Source of the DNA: Pyxicephalus adspersus
Lineage: Eukaryota; Chordata; Amphibia; Anura; Pyxicephalidae
Length of the DNA stretch: 64,000 bases
Direction of reading: 5' to 3'
NCBI RefSeq assembly: GCF_032062135.1
Contig: NC_092858.1
Location: 130,446,781-130,510,780, forward strand
The notes under the pieces are model-generated. The model searched no databases and was not told the DNA's origin. It saw only the letters and a list, made by a program, of their open reading frames with translations. Of this stretch, positions 35,984 through 48,500 are shown in pieces (position 1 is the first letter of the stretch; each line of letters begins with the position of its first letter). The translations under genes were made by a program, and so were the position numbers.

Positions 35984-36171
35984 TTTTTTATTTTTTTTTG
36001 CATGGTAATACTTCAGTTTGCTATCAGCATAAACTCTTTAAGTAAATTAAACAAACAATAGTAGTAAAGGTCTCACTAACACTAAAATAAATAAATTAAA
36101 ACTTAGGACTTATAAAAGTATAAGTATATTACTAATGATAGTTAAAGAATTTTCTGGCAGCATTTAATAAT

Positions 36172-36206
36172 TTTATTATTATTAATAATAATAATAATAA
36201 TAATAT
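36172..36206. repeat. (TAA)n microsatellite
   Basis: Ttattatt changes to a run of about seven taa units from 36184. It may be the tail of a lost SINE, but no SINE body is seen upstream. Confidence 0.9.
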
Positions 36207-36414
36207 AGTAATATATACAAATAGGAAATGTGTATTACAGTGCCACTATGAGTATGTCCCCATAGTGATTCATATCAAAATCCTTACAAAATGATAAAAA
36301 CCCCACTTTCCCTCATACAAAGAAAGATCAATGTTATCATCCACAGTAACTAGATAGATTATAGCTAATAATAGACGTGTTGCACTGGGCGGCATCACTA
36401 ATTTTTTAGGTACT

Positions 36415-36607
36415 TGTTAGGCCTAGGTGTGGTGGTCAGTAGGGAATGCTGGCCATTGGGAAGAATGTCACCCTTACAGATATAACCAAAAAAGGTCATT
36501 GGTATCTACCTGGTACCTGAGAGTCACAACCGGCTCATTGCTCAAGGAACCTCTAGTAAGCTCTGGAGGTACCCTAGGGCTCCACGGAACCCTAGTTGAG
36601 AAACAAT
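36415..36607. mobile_element. hAT-like element fragment
   Basis: The right end 'ccacggaaccctagttgaga' carries a hAT-type terminus. The interior has 'gtggtggtcagtagggaatg', 'ttgggaagaatgtcaccctt' and 'ctcattgctcaaggaacctc' blocks known to me from dispersed amphibian hAT-like copies. The left terminus is missing. Confidence 0.6.
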
Positions 36608-38062
36608 TCAAAACAGAATGGATAATGTTAATAAAGCAAAATGTGTAAGCAAATGGGAAAAAGAAAAGTTCAGCATACATAGAAAATTATCATAAAATAT
36701 GCAATTAATTGACTCATACCTGTCAAGTCGCACTATCATATACTACACAAATCAATTAAAAAATGGTTGATAGAACTAACAGCTTCTTTTATCATCAATA
36801 CTTTTCCTATACACTGTTTTTTTGTAAATAACAAAGGCATTAATATGGAGGATTGATAAAGTGACACTTGTAGTAGTTAAATAGTATATATTTTTTTACA
36901 GTGTACTATTCATCACACGAAAGAGAAGGGCTAACTAAGAGGGAAAGATGAACAAAGGCATTTGGAAGCTATGGGTCCGCCAATTAATTGTACATATCTA
37001 CAAACCAAATGAATTTAAATAAATCAAAGAACTTTAAAGAAAATTTATTTTAAGAAAGATAGGGGTGCTGCTAAAAAGGACCTCTTGATGTATGTTTGTA
37101 ATACTGATCCAATGACCTCTATACTTTCATAATCACTGACATAGAACATCAAATAATAGCCATCCATATTTCTCTTGGTCCATTTACTTTGACTCAATAT
37201 TTTTTGTTCCTTTGTAAAGGTAACATTTCATGTCACATGTGATTCAATTAGATTTTAAAATGTTTTTCAGATATCACAAATATTACATTATGGTTGTTAC
37301 ATGATTGATTTCCAAAGATAAAAATTGTAGCATTTTTTTGAAAATATAAAAATGTATAATTCTTAATAAATACACTTACTTATACATACTTTCTAAAATG
37401 AGTTTTGTGCTGATACTTTATTTGTATGCTTCTGCACTTCTATCATAAATGTGTAATTTATTTTTTGTCAGCTTTTATCTCTTCTCATAACCAGTGCCAC
37501 TCATCACATAAAATGGGAAGATTTGATCTTTGTAACAAAATGCATTATGAATTCTAATGAGGAGGAAAAGTGATAAACAGAACATTTGACTTGAGTTTAA
37601 ATGTATTTTACATTTTAACTCCACATTAGCCTTGATATTGATAGACAATAGAATGCTTTGTTCTGTTACAGATTAAAGTGATAAGTGATTCATTTAACTT
37701 AACAATAAACAAATGAGTATGCTTTTAAGGCTTGTCTCCACAGGCTCAGGATATAGGAATGCTCCTATGTTCCCATCTTAGTATTGATTTGCCCTGCATG
37801 ATTATGTCAAAGGCACATAGATCTTGCAATCCAAGCCTTTAGCTCAATGCAACTTTCTCAGCACTATGGAGTATACATTCAGTGTGGGTATTGGAACTGT
37901 GCTAAAAGCCTATATTTCAATACATATAGGTGTGTATTCTCTTTGTGCATTATCTTAAATTACATTGCTGGGCGTCAAGTTTTTTTTGGAAAAAGAGAAC
38001 AGTGAATGCAGAATAATACTATAACTTATTTGCAGGAAAATTCACCTGTTCAAAAGACAAGG
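36608..38062. other. AT-rich non-coding DNA
   Basis: No gene or repeat family recognised. Confidence 0.5.
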
Positions 38063-38330
38063 GATATTTTGAAGAATTTGGTCTTTGAGTGCAAAAAACA
38101 TCCACCCCACCCACCAGATATTGCCCCATCTGACTATTTCCTGATTTCATACCTTAAAAGAAATGAAAAGGTATAACATGTTTAAACATTTAATTTTAAG
38201 GTGATAGCAGCAGCAGAGCAGTATTTCAGAGACTATACATTTTTTGGATGGTTTAAAGACACATAAGAAAAAATATGCTAAGTGCATTGATCTTTAGGAT
38301 GACTATTTGGAACAACACGGTTCTTGGCCC
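38063..38330 (+). pseudogene. mariner transposase relic (C-terminal part)
   Basis: Reading from gat at 38063 gives a helix-like DILKNLVFECKK, then HPPHPPDIAPSDYFL. The latter matches the mariner signature around the third catalytic Asp (D codon 38117-38119). A stop occurs at 38174. Further downstream, readable pieces such as VIAAAEQYF and KCIDL follow the family order. The N-terminal DNA-binding part and the first two catalytic residues are not found. It is a different lineage from the Tc1 relic at 19.1 kb. It cannot encode an active enzyme. Confidence 0.85.
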
Positions 38331-40162
38331 TATGTTGTTCCCTTCTTTAACTAATTAACTTCTACTACTATTACAGCTATTATAGCTACATTTACCCCTA
38401 TATATGGTTTGCTATGAATAGGTATTGTACTTTGTATATTTTTATTAGCCTTTCTAGGTTAAGTAGGAAGCATCAAGGCAGTCGAATAACTGCCATTTTT
38501 AGATGGAGGTCAGAAATGGCAAAATGCACTTTTTCATTACTGTTCCCTATTACAATATATTTGCCATGTTTGTCTTTTGTATATTTGTAACTTGATAAGC
38601 ATGTATTATCCATCAATGCGACGATATAAAGAATAAGCAGATGTCTTAATGGAAGTCATACATTGGGCATTGAAATATTGCTATGGTGTCAAAGTATAAA
38701 AATTTCAAAACAAACAATTATATATCAAACAACAGTGGCGTTGGAAAGATTATTTGTTTCTTGTCACAGCACATAACTATTTTTCTATCACATTGATGGA
38801 TTTTTCTTCAAGTTATGAAACAGTGTAATTTTCATGTGCGAAAATCTTTTTCACAGCTACAAGGTTGAGTTTTTACAGTGTCTCCAAGTCTTAATACTCA
38901 ATAACCTAACCCGTGAAAAACATAAAACTTCCAAATGATAAAAATCACAGGAACTCTAAAAATATAATGTACACACAAGCTTTTAGTGGGTCAGTGAAAA
39001 AGATATAACCTCACTGCAAATAACATACTCTGCCTTGCATAAAATGGATAACTGAATTTAAAATAAAGAATATTGAAGTTAACACAGAACTCATTAGCAC
39101 AAGCATGGAAGACACTGTGCTATGATATGTTAAGCTCCACAATGTTAGGGGAAGTTAATAAGAAAATAAACAGACAAACACACACATGCTGAGAACATTT
39201 GTGCAATTTGCAAAATGTTATTGGAACTTTATCTCCAGGCTCAAGGCAAATATTTTAAAAATGTTATTTAACCAAGTTCTTGTATTCATTAAAAAAAGAA
39301 TCTAATGGATTTTTTTTTCATATGACTATTATACATGCTAAAAACAATCTTCATATCAGCATGAGCAAAGAGAGGAAGGGTCAACACTTTGCCAATCAGG
39401 GAATTATTGCTTTGCAGTGTCTTTCAGCCTTGGGGCTTGTGAACATGGGTTTTAGTTTACAACAGATCTGTTTTTTCCAGTCAACAAAAATTCAAATTTA
39501 ATATAAAAGGAGGTCTTCAACGTTTCAAACTGATCTCAAATATAAGCTAAAGACATCCAATACCTTGTGCAATATCATTACTTTAATAAAAGTAGTATTT
39601 TGCTTTTATAATCAGAAGTACTTTTCAACCATATAGTCAACCACATAAGAACAATATATAGTTTCATTACAATGGTGAACACTCCCTGTACCATTTCCTT
39701 CTACAGGTATTTTTTTAAGTAGTTCATACATAGAGGTAGAATTTGCAGATACCTACTGTTTTAAGGCTTTGTATGTTTTTCATTTGTTTAGTTGACAATT
39801 TGTTTTTTGTTAAAACCCCTATCGTAAAATACCTGTCTGGTTGTATTTTCTTGTTGGTCCATTCACTAAGCCCTACTGTATATAGCACATGGTTTCCACA
39901 CTGCACTGATAACAGGAGGCTTTTAAGCTGTAAGTAGAGTTTAGAGTACCTAAATGAAACCTACATAAAAACAAGAGTTTGCCCCAGTGAATGGTCTCTA
40001 GATTGAAATAAACAGCCACATCAATTATTCAATCTCTTAAACAAGGTAGTAAGTGGTAGCACTCACTTTTCGCAAATCATTCCACGATCAATATGTAAAT
40101 ATTGTTTATTAGATCATTAATGCTTTTCCATCAGTTTGGGCTCTAAAATACTGAAATTTTCC
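38331..40162. other. AT-rich non-coding DNA
   Basis: No gene or repeat family recognised. Confidence 0.5.
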
Positions 40163-40460
40163 TTAAATCAGACCTAAACTAAAAAAAAAAAAAACAGTAC
40201 AGTGCCAGTGCATATCTGCAGGAACTACATCATTGGTGGTTATCCAATGGCTGAAGAGTATCGTTGTTCTTTTGGGAGTCCTACCCAGACCCATCATTGA
40301 AGATGGTGCCTTCCAAGATCACAGCATTAAAAGGTCCTAGACCTGCCATCTCTGCAGGGCAGCTTCACAAAGTATGTGCCACAATCAGCAAATATGTTGT
40401 GCTTACTTGTTGATTATGGCAGAAGCTCACCAGCCACCTATGAGCAAAGTTCCTCTTTAA
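40163..40460. mobile_element. TTAA-flanked MITE
   Basis: TTAA at 40163 begins ttaaatcagacctaaactaa and the element ends gttcctctttaa, with TTAA at 40457-40460. The ends match the TTAA element at 4.86-5.37 kb ('acctaaact' left, 'gttcctctttaa' right). At 298 bp it is shorter, with a poly-A block (40178-40194) near the left end. No reading frame. Confidence 0.65.
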
Positions 40461-42613
40461 ATGTACCTGAACTTGAATCAAATAATTCTATAAAAGCATA
40501 AATATTATAAAGCGTGATTACTAAAAATTGATATATGTGTGCTGGAAAATATTCCCTGTTTATTCATTATATCTTTCCAGTTTGGGCAAACACAAAAGCT
40601 GAAACTTTCCCTTATCACTGCTGATGATCTAGACAACCTCTTTATCTCAGCTCATCTTTATCAGGGATTTTGTTATAGGGATCCTGACACTTTTTTCTTT
40701 CTCAAGGTCCTTTGGTAGGAAGATTAGATTGTGGTACCAATTTGTTATCTTATTATTTACTATAATAACAAGTACAACATCTCATTCATAAGCATACCAA
40801 TCAAGGCCCAATAATTATATAGTATCTCACTATAATATAAATTGTTGGTAAGCCCCTATTTATTGTACAACACTGCATATTTCGTTGGCACTATGTAAAT
40901 ACTATTTATTAAGAAAGGGAAATAATGATTACACAGCTTTAGTATCATTTATTGAAATCTATTTCTCTAAAAATTGATTGTTTTAACATGCTATAAACTA
41001 GCAGCATCATTCAGATTAGTCCTCTTTTCTAAGAATGGGTTAACAGAACAACTATCTTTATCTTCTGCCTCTTGTCTCATCTACCCAGAGTAATGCAGTG
41101 TAGCAATTCTATTAATAAGCCTCTACAGTATATCCCTAAGGCAGAGTATGAAAAACCTCTTGTGATGTTGCTTGCCTATGCTGTTTGTACTTGGTAAGCT
41201 TCCCTGTGGGGTGACTGACATAAGACTCTCATGTACTAGCACATTTGCTGGTCATATTTTATGTGATTATGTATAGTGTTATGGAAAGTAAGAAGACAAC
41301 CTTCATTCACTAAATCTCTATATGTGTCATATAATACAACACAGGAAAGTAGCATTAGTAAAAGGCAAATGCTTCTATTCTGTGGTATAACACAGGTTAC
41401 TGTAACCTTTCAAAATGATTTGTATTATTTCAGCATTTATTATTATTGTTTATTATGCACAAGGTATTTTATAATAAAATTGATTATTTTATTGTATGAT
41501 CATCATAACCAAACACTATGCAATAGTTTTAAGCAAGTAGGTAGTAGGAAAAAAATAGACAAAATATCTATAAAAGCACAATAGATGTCCATCACATGAT
41601 ACATTGGCATGTGACATTTGAGTTAGAACTCAAATTGTACACATTAAAAAGCATAAAAAAAGGTAATGAAGGGTAACACTACTGCTGCTCTATAAACAGA
41701 ATTATAGCACTCTATGAACATCATGCCTAACTGTTGGATTGAGATTATTCTTGGATCTCCAGAACAAATTGTTCCTAACAAAATATACACCTCATATGTA
41801 ATAAACTGTAAATTCTGAAGCCCATGTTTGGGTTATTTGTTTTTATTTTTTTGGGGATTTTTATATTCTGGTCAAGAATGCCATCAACATTTTCTGTCTG
41901 CTTCTGTGTAAATTAAAAATATGTATTTACTGTTCATTACAGAGAGGAAAACAACTCAAAACTACTGCAAGTTGCATTCATTTGCATATGTCATTCTCTC
42001 TAATTGACCAATTGTAATGATAGCCTGTCTCGTAGGCCTATAGGAAAGTGTATATAGTACTGCCATGCAAAACGCCTAATTTGAGACTAATTAGGGCTCT
42101 ATGTATAGATCAGGGAATCTGCCATTTTCTGGTGGACATCAATTCTTGCCATAGAAATATATGGCCTTGAAGATTCTCCCAAAGGAAAGTCTGTATCCTT
42201 TTTTTCAAAATAAAGCCCATAAAGTCTAACTGCAGAGGTTAAAAAATAAAAACTTCTAGTCGGGCTACTCTAATTAGAAGAGTTAATTATTTGTTAAGAT
42301 CTGTGGGGATGTAAAGAGCAAAATGACTTACCTTCCCTCTCCATTGCAACCAGCCCCCCACAGGCTCTTCCATAAGTCACTTTTGGTTATTACATTATCC
42401 TCTACAATACAAGACCAGAAGTCCTGGATTATAAGTGTGGAGGCTAAGGTTTCACCAACAACCTGGTCAAGTGGAAACAAATCCTTGTTGACCATCAAGA
42501 AGCAAGGGACAAATTAAATTTCTCTTTACATTGCCTAAAACAACCCACAGCAAGTGAAATGTGGAAAAAAAGTGAACTATCCCTTACAATATCCCTTTAA
42601 TAAACCAACCCCA
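40461..42613. other. AT-rich non-coding DNA
   Basis: No exon recognised. At 40859-40918 'gtacaacactgcatatttcg..ggcactatgtaaatact' looks like a very diverged SINE tail. Confidence 0.45.
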
Positions 42614-42666
42614 CAGAGAGACAGAGATAGATTGATAGATAGATAGATTGATAGATACATAGATAA
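42614..42666. repeat. (GATA)n microsatellite
   Basis: A run of imperfect gata/gatt units that begins as gaga and ends in gatacatagata. Confidence 0.95.
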
Positions 42667-44302
42667 TCTCGATAAACCAAATGGCAACTCTACATTGCAA
42701 AGTGTTATTAAAGTCTACTATTGTTACCACAAGTAATTAATCCCCCCTTTTCCAGTATGTGCAAGATAGGTATGTAGTTTATGTACTGCACTTGGTATTA
42801 GTCCTGAGAAATTACAAGGGCTTGATCGTGGCATGACGGAATACAGAAAATGCATAGGGGACAGTTGCCTGATCAGTTCTGGCCAGGAATATTATACTGA
42901 AACCCTTCCACTAAAAGCAAGAGCTAGTCAAGACAGGTGGTACAGTTACTGCTTCCTCACACCCATGAAATTATTTATTATTTATTTGGTGTCTTACCCA
43001 TGGCAGTCCATATGGAATAAATGGGGGATGTATTGAGTGGTTCAGTACTGCCTGCTGTAAAATGTTTGAACCCTGATTCTTAAAGAAGTGGTTGTGGCAG
43101 CTGAGTGGCTAGCAAGGTGCCAACTACAAGGAGGCCCGTGGCTTGTGAAGCAATAACCTCAGGGTTTTGACTGCCTTGACCACAGTTCATTTGCCATTCC
43201 TTACCATGTAGTAAATAAATACTAATTTGTCTATTTCATCTCCTTCAACCTCATCCTTAAGTGCAGATCAAAGTGTTCACTTTCCTTTGTCTTCAGTAGC
43301 AGATTACAACAGATGGCAACAGCTCAGTTTAAACAGATACAAATTTCAAATTAAAATAAGCTTTTCAGTGATATGGTGAATATATGTATTGTGTGATTGT
43401 TGTTAAGTCCACCTGTTTTCTTTTTACATTCTGTGCAGTCGTTACACGTAACTGGAGATGGGGACTTGATTCCAATGAGTTTATAATATATCACATTTCC
43501 AGCCAAGATAAAATCTCTGTTGATATCTCTGTCAGCAGAACTGTAAGGAAATAGGGTTGGGTTTTGTGGCTCCTGACCTAGCTAGTAATAGCAGAAATGA
43601 TTAAGATAAAAAGGTAGATGTTATGGAGCAACATTTAATAGCAGGATAAGAAGTATATTTAATTCATCTTAATAAAAAATGGAATAGGTTTATAGCAGCC
43701 ATTTAATAATTAGAAACACTATAAGATGTGAATAATATATATTGCAAAGTGCAACGTGTATTAGTACAATAAGTTACAGGAAACTTGAATAGGCAACATT
43801 TATTCTACTGTATTAATAAGAAAGCCACAAACACCACACAGTAACCAATCAGAACAGTCTAGAAAATTATATGGTCTTATGGTGATGGGAAACTGCACAG
43901 AGCCATTTTGAGACCCAACAAAGCGGACACTTTCTGACCTACCATAAAGTTTATGCCTACGCTGAGGTTAAGTTATTTCCATATATATAAAAAAAATTTT
44001 GGGTGTGATTTTTTTAGTAGTACAAAAAAAAATAATTCAAGGCAGACCTTTTTCCCACCTCCCAACTAATCATATTATGGAGAAGAAAGATATAATACAA
44101 TATTAAGAATTAACCCTTTTTTCACATTTCACATAAGTTATAGAGCCCAGCAGCAGATATATTGCTCCATTTTAAATATATTCCAGCTGTGTTAAGTATA
44201 AATAGAACACTTGAAGTTATGTATTTCCTCCACCAGAAAAAACTTGACTCCTGCAATGCGTTCATCTGATTTTGATTTGATCACACATTATCCAGGATAT
44301 GA
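42667..44302. other. AT-rich non-coding DNA
   Basis: No gene or repeat family recognised. Confidence 0.5.
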
Positions 44303-44605
44303 GTTAGGGCCATTTTAGACTTGCAGATGAGCACAGTGTTGTACTGCAGTCTTAACTGTGTGCCCACCCATTCTCCCAACCCCTCTGATACAACCGAATA
44401 GTAGGAGTTGGGAACCAATTTGTGTACTTGGTTGGATGTGGTTGCAGAAGTGTTCCTGAAATCAACATGTTCTTTTGGGCAGTGAGGTTGCTTTTTTTTC
44501 CTCTGGAAGAAGAAGCGTATTGCAAATGCATTGTAAAGTGCAAACGCATTAATCTGGGCTGCAGTTTACCACTTTTGGGCACAAAGGTAACAGCGCTGTT
44601 TTCAA
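44303..44605. repeat. Possible dispersed repeat
   Basis: A block of balanced composition with 'gcagtgaggttgctttt', 'gcaaatgcattgtaaag' and 'gggctgcagtttacc'. Part of it resembles 23560-23705. Class unknown. Open frames on both strands (44352-44753 and 44422-44700) lie over it without any domain. Confidence 0.35.
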
Positions 44606-44961
44606 AAAGAAATAAAGGGGTCCTTAACCTTCTGGTTATACAGAAATGGCACAGTCCTAATCCTGAGGTCCGGATGGATATGGGATGTTTTTGCAAATAG
44701 GCTCCCTTCTGCTTTCTCTCACCTTGAAGGTTACAATGTTCCAGTCTGTTCAATAGGGGTGTAAGATTATTAGTAAATTCTAAAGACTGATGACATCATC
44801 TCAGCCTAAGCAAAGTAATTTGATTTCAAAGGAAATTTTTTAATAATGAAACATATAGCTATATTGAAAAATGCATCTCCTTGCTATATATTACAATATA
44901 ACAGCAATTTATTCATCCGGCCTGCAAAGTTACTACAAGATCTACTTTAAACAATCTAAAG
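44606..44961. other. AT-rich non-coding DNA
   Basis: No feature recognised. Confidence 0.5.
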
Positions 44962-45159
44962 CAGGGGTGCCCAACGGGTGGATTGCAATCTACTGGTAGA
45001 TCGCAAAGGCAACGCGAGTAGATCGAGGAGCCCTGCCTTTCAAAATAAACTCTACTGCGCACAGTTAGAGTTATTAAGTCCAAGTTTTATTCTTGGTAGA
45101 TCATTTTGACTTTTCATTTTAAAAGTAGCTTGCAAGCCAAAAAAGTGTGGGCACCGCTG
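44962..45159. mobile_element. 198-bp hAT MITE, copy B
   Basis: The ends are caggggtgcccaacgggtgg and, inverted, cagcggtgcccacac. The 8-bp flanks atctaaag (44954-44961 and 45160-45167) are identical. It has the same length and block order as the copy at 12603-12800, including 'ctactggtagatcg', 'attaagtccaagtttt' and 'caagccaaaaaagtgtgggc'. Target duplication and ends leave no doubt about its limits. Confidence 0.95.
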
Positions 45160-46955
45160 ATCTAAAGAATTTCATCAAATAAAAATAGATCACATTTATA
45201 ACTGTGAGAATAAAACTGAGACACACCATAGCTCTGCTTTGAATTAGCGTACCAGCACGGTTTAATTCCTAGTATTTCATTTGGGCTTCCAAACTCAAAT
45301 GGAAATTGAGGAGATGTAAAAGGAGTAGACTCCATTACATAATTATAACCATTAACAGAATCCAAGACCAATCAGCCTGCTCAGTACTCAGCTCCAAATC
45401 CTTACTGAGATTGTTTTAAATTATTTTGAAATATCCAAACCTGAAATGTCTATAACCCAGTAATGCTTAGTATTTACATAAGACTTTTTTAAACATCACA
45501 TTATTTTCCACAACTGTATATTCTGAGGTTTCCTGACTTCGTAATTCAGAGTGCAATAATAAAAAGCACAAAGGGTTGGCTAAGAAAATCAATGGATATA
45601 AATGGAATTAAATATAAAAATGTAAAAGTGTAAGTTCTTTGAGTTAATACTTTTCTTGCCTTTTCTTTTCCAAGGAACACACACAATCCAGTTTACATTC
45701 TAATAGAGAAAAATAGTCCCAATAAATTTGCTAACAATTGCACAATGCTGTAACCTTTGGATTTGCCAAAAACACCAGCACAGACTGTGGTTTTTCCAGA
45801 TGTTAAGGCACAGGTTGTGTTTTTCAGGGCCAGAGTAAGGAACCAAGATGCCAAAATTAAAAACAAAGCAGGGAATATCACTTTGAAAAATATCTTGGAT
45901 TATGGAATGCATTTCCAGCATTCTGGAACTTATTACTATGTAAATGAAAACAATTTTTGTTATTTGCCAATGGCATATGCCCTTTCGTTATACCATCTAC
46001 ACTTGGCAAAAGGAGTACAGAGACAGATGCGAAGAAATTTTCTGTGTCTGGCACAGAGTTTCACTTACAGTGGGGTGAATGTAGCCAATCCACGTTGTTC
46101 TTTTATATTCCCTATAACAGCCAGCTTCCAAAGATCAGACCCCTGAAAGCAAAGGGAAAAAATTAGTTATTTTTAAGGCAGCCAAGATTTCGATTAAAAG
46201 CATGATTATTTGATTAAAAATTTTAATAAAAAATAAAGACAAAAGATATTGAAGCTCTGACTTCAAGAGTCTTATATTTTATGAAACTCTACCACCCACT
46301 TTGAATACCAATGGATGGTAACGGTATGTTTAAATCCTTGCATAACCATGGAGAGTATGATTACTTGTATTGATAATTTAATGCTAAAAAAGATATTTGA
46401 TTTTATTAGGCTGTTCACTTAGCAAAGTCAATTATCAGTCTGCATGGAATAATGCAAATATCTTAGGAGAAGCGCTGTTGACACTAGCTATCCAAAACTA
46501 TGCAAATAGAATGATTTTTTTATATAGTTTTTCTTTTATTTGATTCGGTACTGCATTTTTACACCATTTACTAAGGGAATTATACATCCATTTACATCCA
46601 TTTTTATGGAACATACAAAAAGGGCCTGGCATTACTACTAGGGACATGTACAACCCTAAAACATTAGGAAAAACAAAAAGGTTGCTTTCGTGTGGTCTAA
46701 AGGGCAACACAGAAATACACAGATCCTTTAGGTAAGTGTCTTAAAGCTAAATGTTCCGTTATTTTTTAATAAAGAAAAAATGTGAGGGTCCCCTTTTTAA
46801 CAAGACTTTTGTCCTAATATAAAGATTGGGTTGCCAGGAAAAGGAGAAAAGCAAGTGATCGCTCCTCCTTCCTGTACTGGAGCAGGATACATGCCTACCC
46901 TCAGCTTTGGGGAAGGGGGTACCAAACAGGGCCATTTCCTTATTTCCTGCCCTTC
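45160..46955. other. AT-rich non-coding DNA
   Basis: No exon recognised. The 129-codon plus-strand frame at 45757-46146 overlaps opposite-strand frames and shows no domain. Confidence 0.45.
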
Positions 46956-46970
46956 AAAAAAACGTGGGTG

Positions 46971-47799
46971 CCCCAGGGGAAGATAGAACACAATTTTATA
47001 GGTGGTATATCAACGGATTTGAGTTTATGTATGATATTATAGACAAAGGTTATATGGTAAGTTTAGAACACTTGATGAGTACAAAGGAATATCCTAATAA
47101 AGAATTTATCCAATATAGAAAAATTAGAGCCTTGAGTTGAGTGCCCTCTGCACCTTACACCTGTTGAAAGATCTTGTAGATCAGCTATAGAGAGCAAGGG
47201 GCAATTTTCAATGATATATGGTACCTTAATATTACAGTAAAGAGGTTGAAATACATGGAATCCTGGAACAAAGACTTAGGTAAAATTTTTACTAGAGAGG
47301 AATGGAATGATATGGCCTATTCACTATTGAAAATATCATTAAATACAGCTTTACTTGAAGCTAATTACAAGGTTATGCTTTGTTGGTACTTGGTTCCTGA
47401 AAGGATATCCAAAATTCATGCCTCAACATCTCAACATTATCTTTTGGAGGATGTGGCACAAGTGGTACAAAATTACATATGTGGTGGTCTTGCCCTTTAC
47501 CCCAAACTTTTTGGGATAAAATCTTCGATAAAGAGTCGCGGGTGATGGAAAAAAGGGTAAAAGGTACTATAGAGATGGCGTTATTTAGCAGATGTGATCT
47601 AATAGCATCTAAGTCTCAAATCAAACTTTTGAAACTGATGATTTTGGCAGCTCGGATTACCTTAGCTAAAGCTTGCAAATCCTCTGATATACGAATGGAC
47701 CCATTCAAAGCCAAAATGGACTGGATTTTGACTAATGATAAAATGACCCATATTCTTAAGAATTCTGTAGACAAATTTGAACTGATATGGGAAACATAG
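46971..47799 (+). pseudogene. L1-type ORF2 C-terminal pseudogene
   Basis: This encodes the region downstream of the reverse transcriptase core. Recognisable pieces are GFEFMYDIIDKGYMVSLEHL (from about 47016), SAIESKGQFSMIYGTL (from 47181, another frame), YKVMLCWYLVPERISKIH (from about 47364) and KLHMWWSCPLPQTFWDKIF (from about 47467, a third frame). The last resembles the Cys/His-Trp-rich end of L1 ORF2. It then runs open to a stop at 47797-47799. At least three frameshifts and a stop at 47138 separate the pieces, so it is dead. The pieces keep the family order. Confidence 0.82.
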
Positions 47800-48470
47800 A
47801 AGAAAGTGTGTGTGTTCAATTATTTGGAATATTTAAGTACAATAAAATGATGGAATTTATCCGGTATGACTTTCCCTTTCCCTAATGTGTCTTGTCATGT
47901 CTTAATAGTTTTGTCATTCTGTGGTCTTATGAGTTATGGTCAGATTTATTTATGCACAATTTACGGGTTAACTTTATATGTAAAGATAAACACAATTTAC
48001 TAAAGATATTTTGATCGTAATGATGATAGCATTGCCACCATTTAAATTGAAAATTTGAAACCGAAGTTGAATTATAATAGGATTAATATTTTTAATTTTC
48101 ACTGAAGATTGTATAATAAAGAGACCATTCTATATGGGTGGATGGATTGGACACATAAAGTTATATAACACAAAAATATATGGCTTATTTTAAGGAATAA
48201 GTTTTTTGGGTGTCTTAATGATGGGCAGAATCCTAAAAATCATTTACCTGTCTTTTTTCACTGTTTTTCAGATAGCTAATAAGAATGAGGTTTAGGGTTA
48301 TCATGTAATAGCACTGTTGTCTATTGGTATGTACTGACCTATTTCTATAATGTACGGTTAACAGAAAAGTCTTAATCGGACAATATTATTTGTTTTTTTT
48401 TCTTTCTGTGTAAATTGTGTAACTTTTTACTTGTTTACTTGTTTAAAATTTAATAAAAAATAACTGTAAC
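46971..48470 (+). mobile_element. 5'-truncated L1/Tx1-type LINE
   Basis: A 1.5-kb 3' end of a LINE. It comprises the tail of the second reading frame (to 47799), then a 3' untranslated part ending in A-rich 'taataaaaaataactgtaac'. Flanking 15-mers aaaaaaacgtgggtg (46956-46970) and aaaaaaacatgggtg (48471-48485) agree at 14 of 15 positions and look like the target duplication. The 5' truncation and A-rich end are typical of target-primed reverse transcription. Confidence 0.8.
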
Positions 48471-48500
48471 AAAAAAACATGGGTGTTTGTCTATCTAGTC

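Noticed and set aside
44352..44753. 133-codon minus-strand frame
   Set aside because: No domain; an overlapping 92-codon frame is open on the other strand, and the region may be a dispersed repeat.
45757..46146. 129-codon plus-strand frame
   Set aside because: No domain or family; opposite-strand frames overlap; likely chance.
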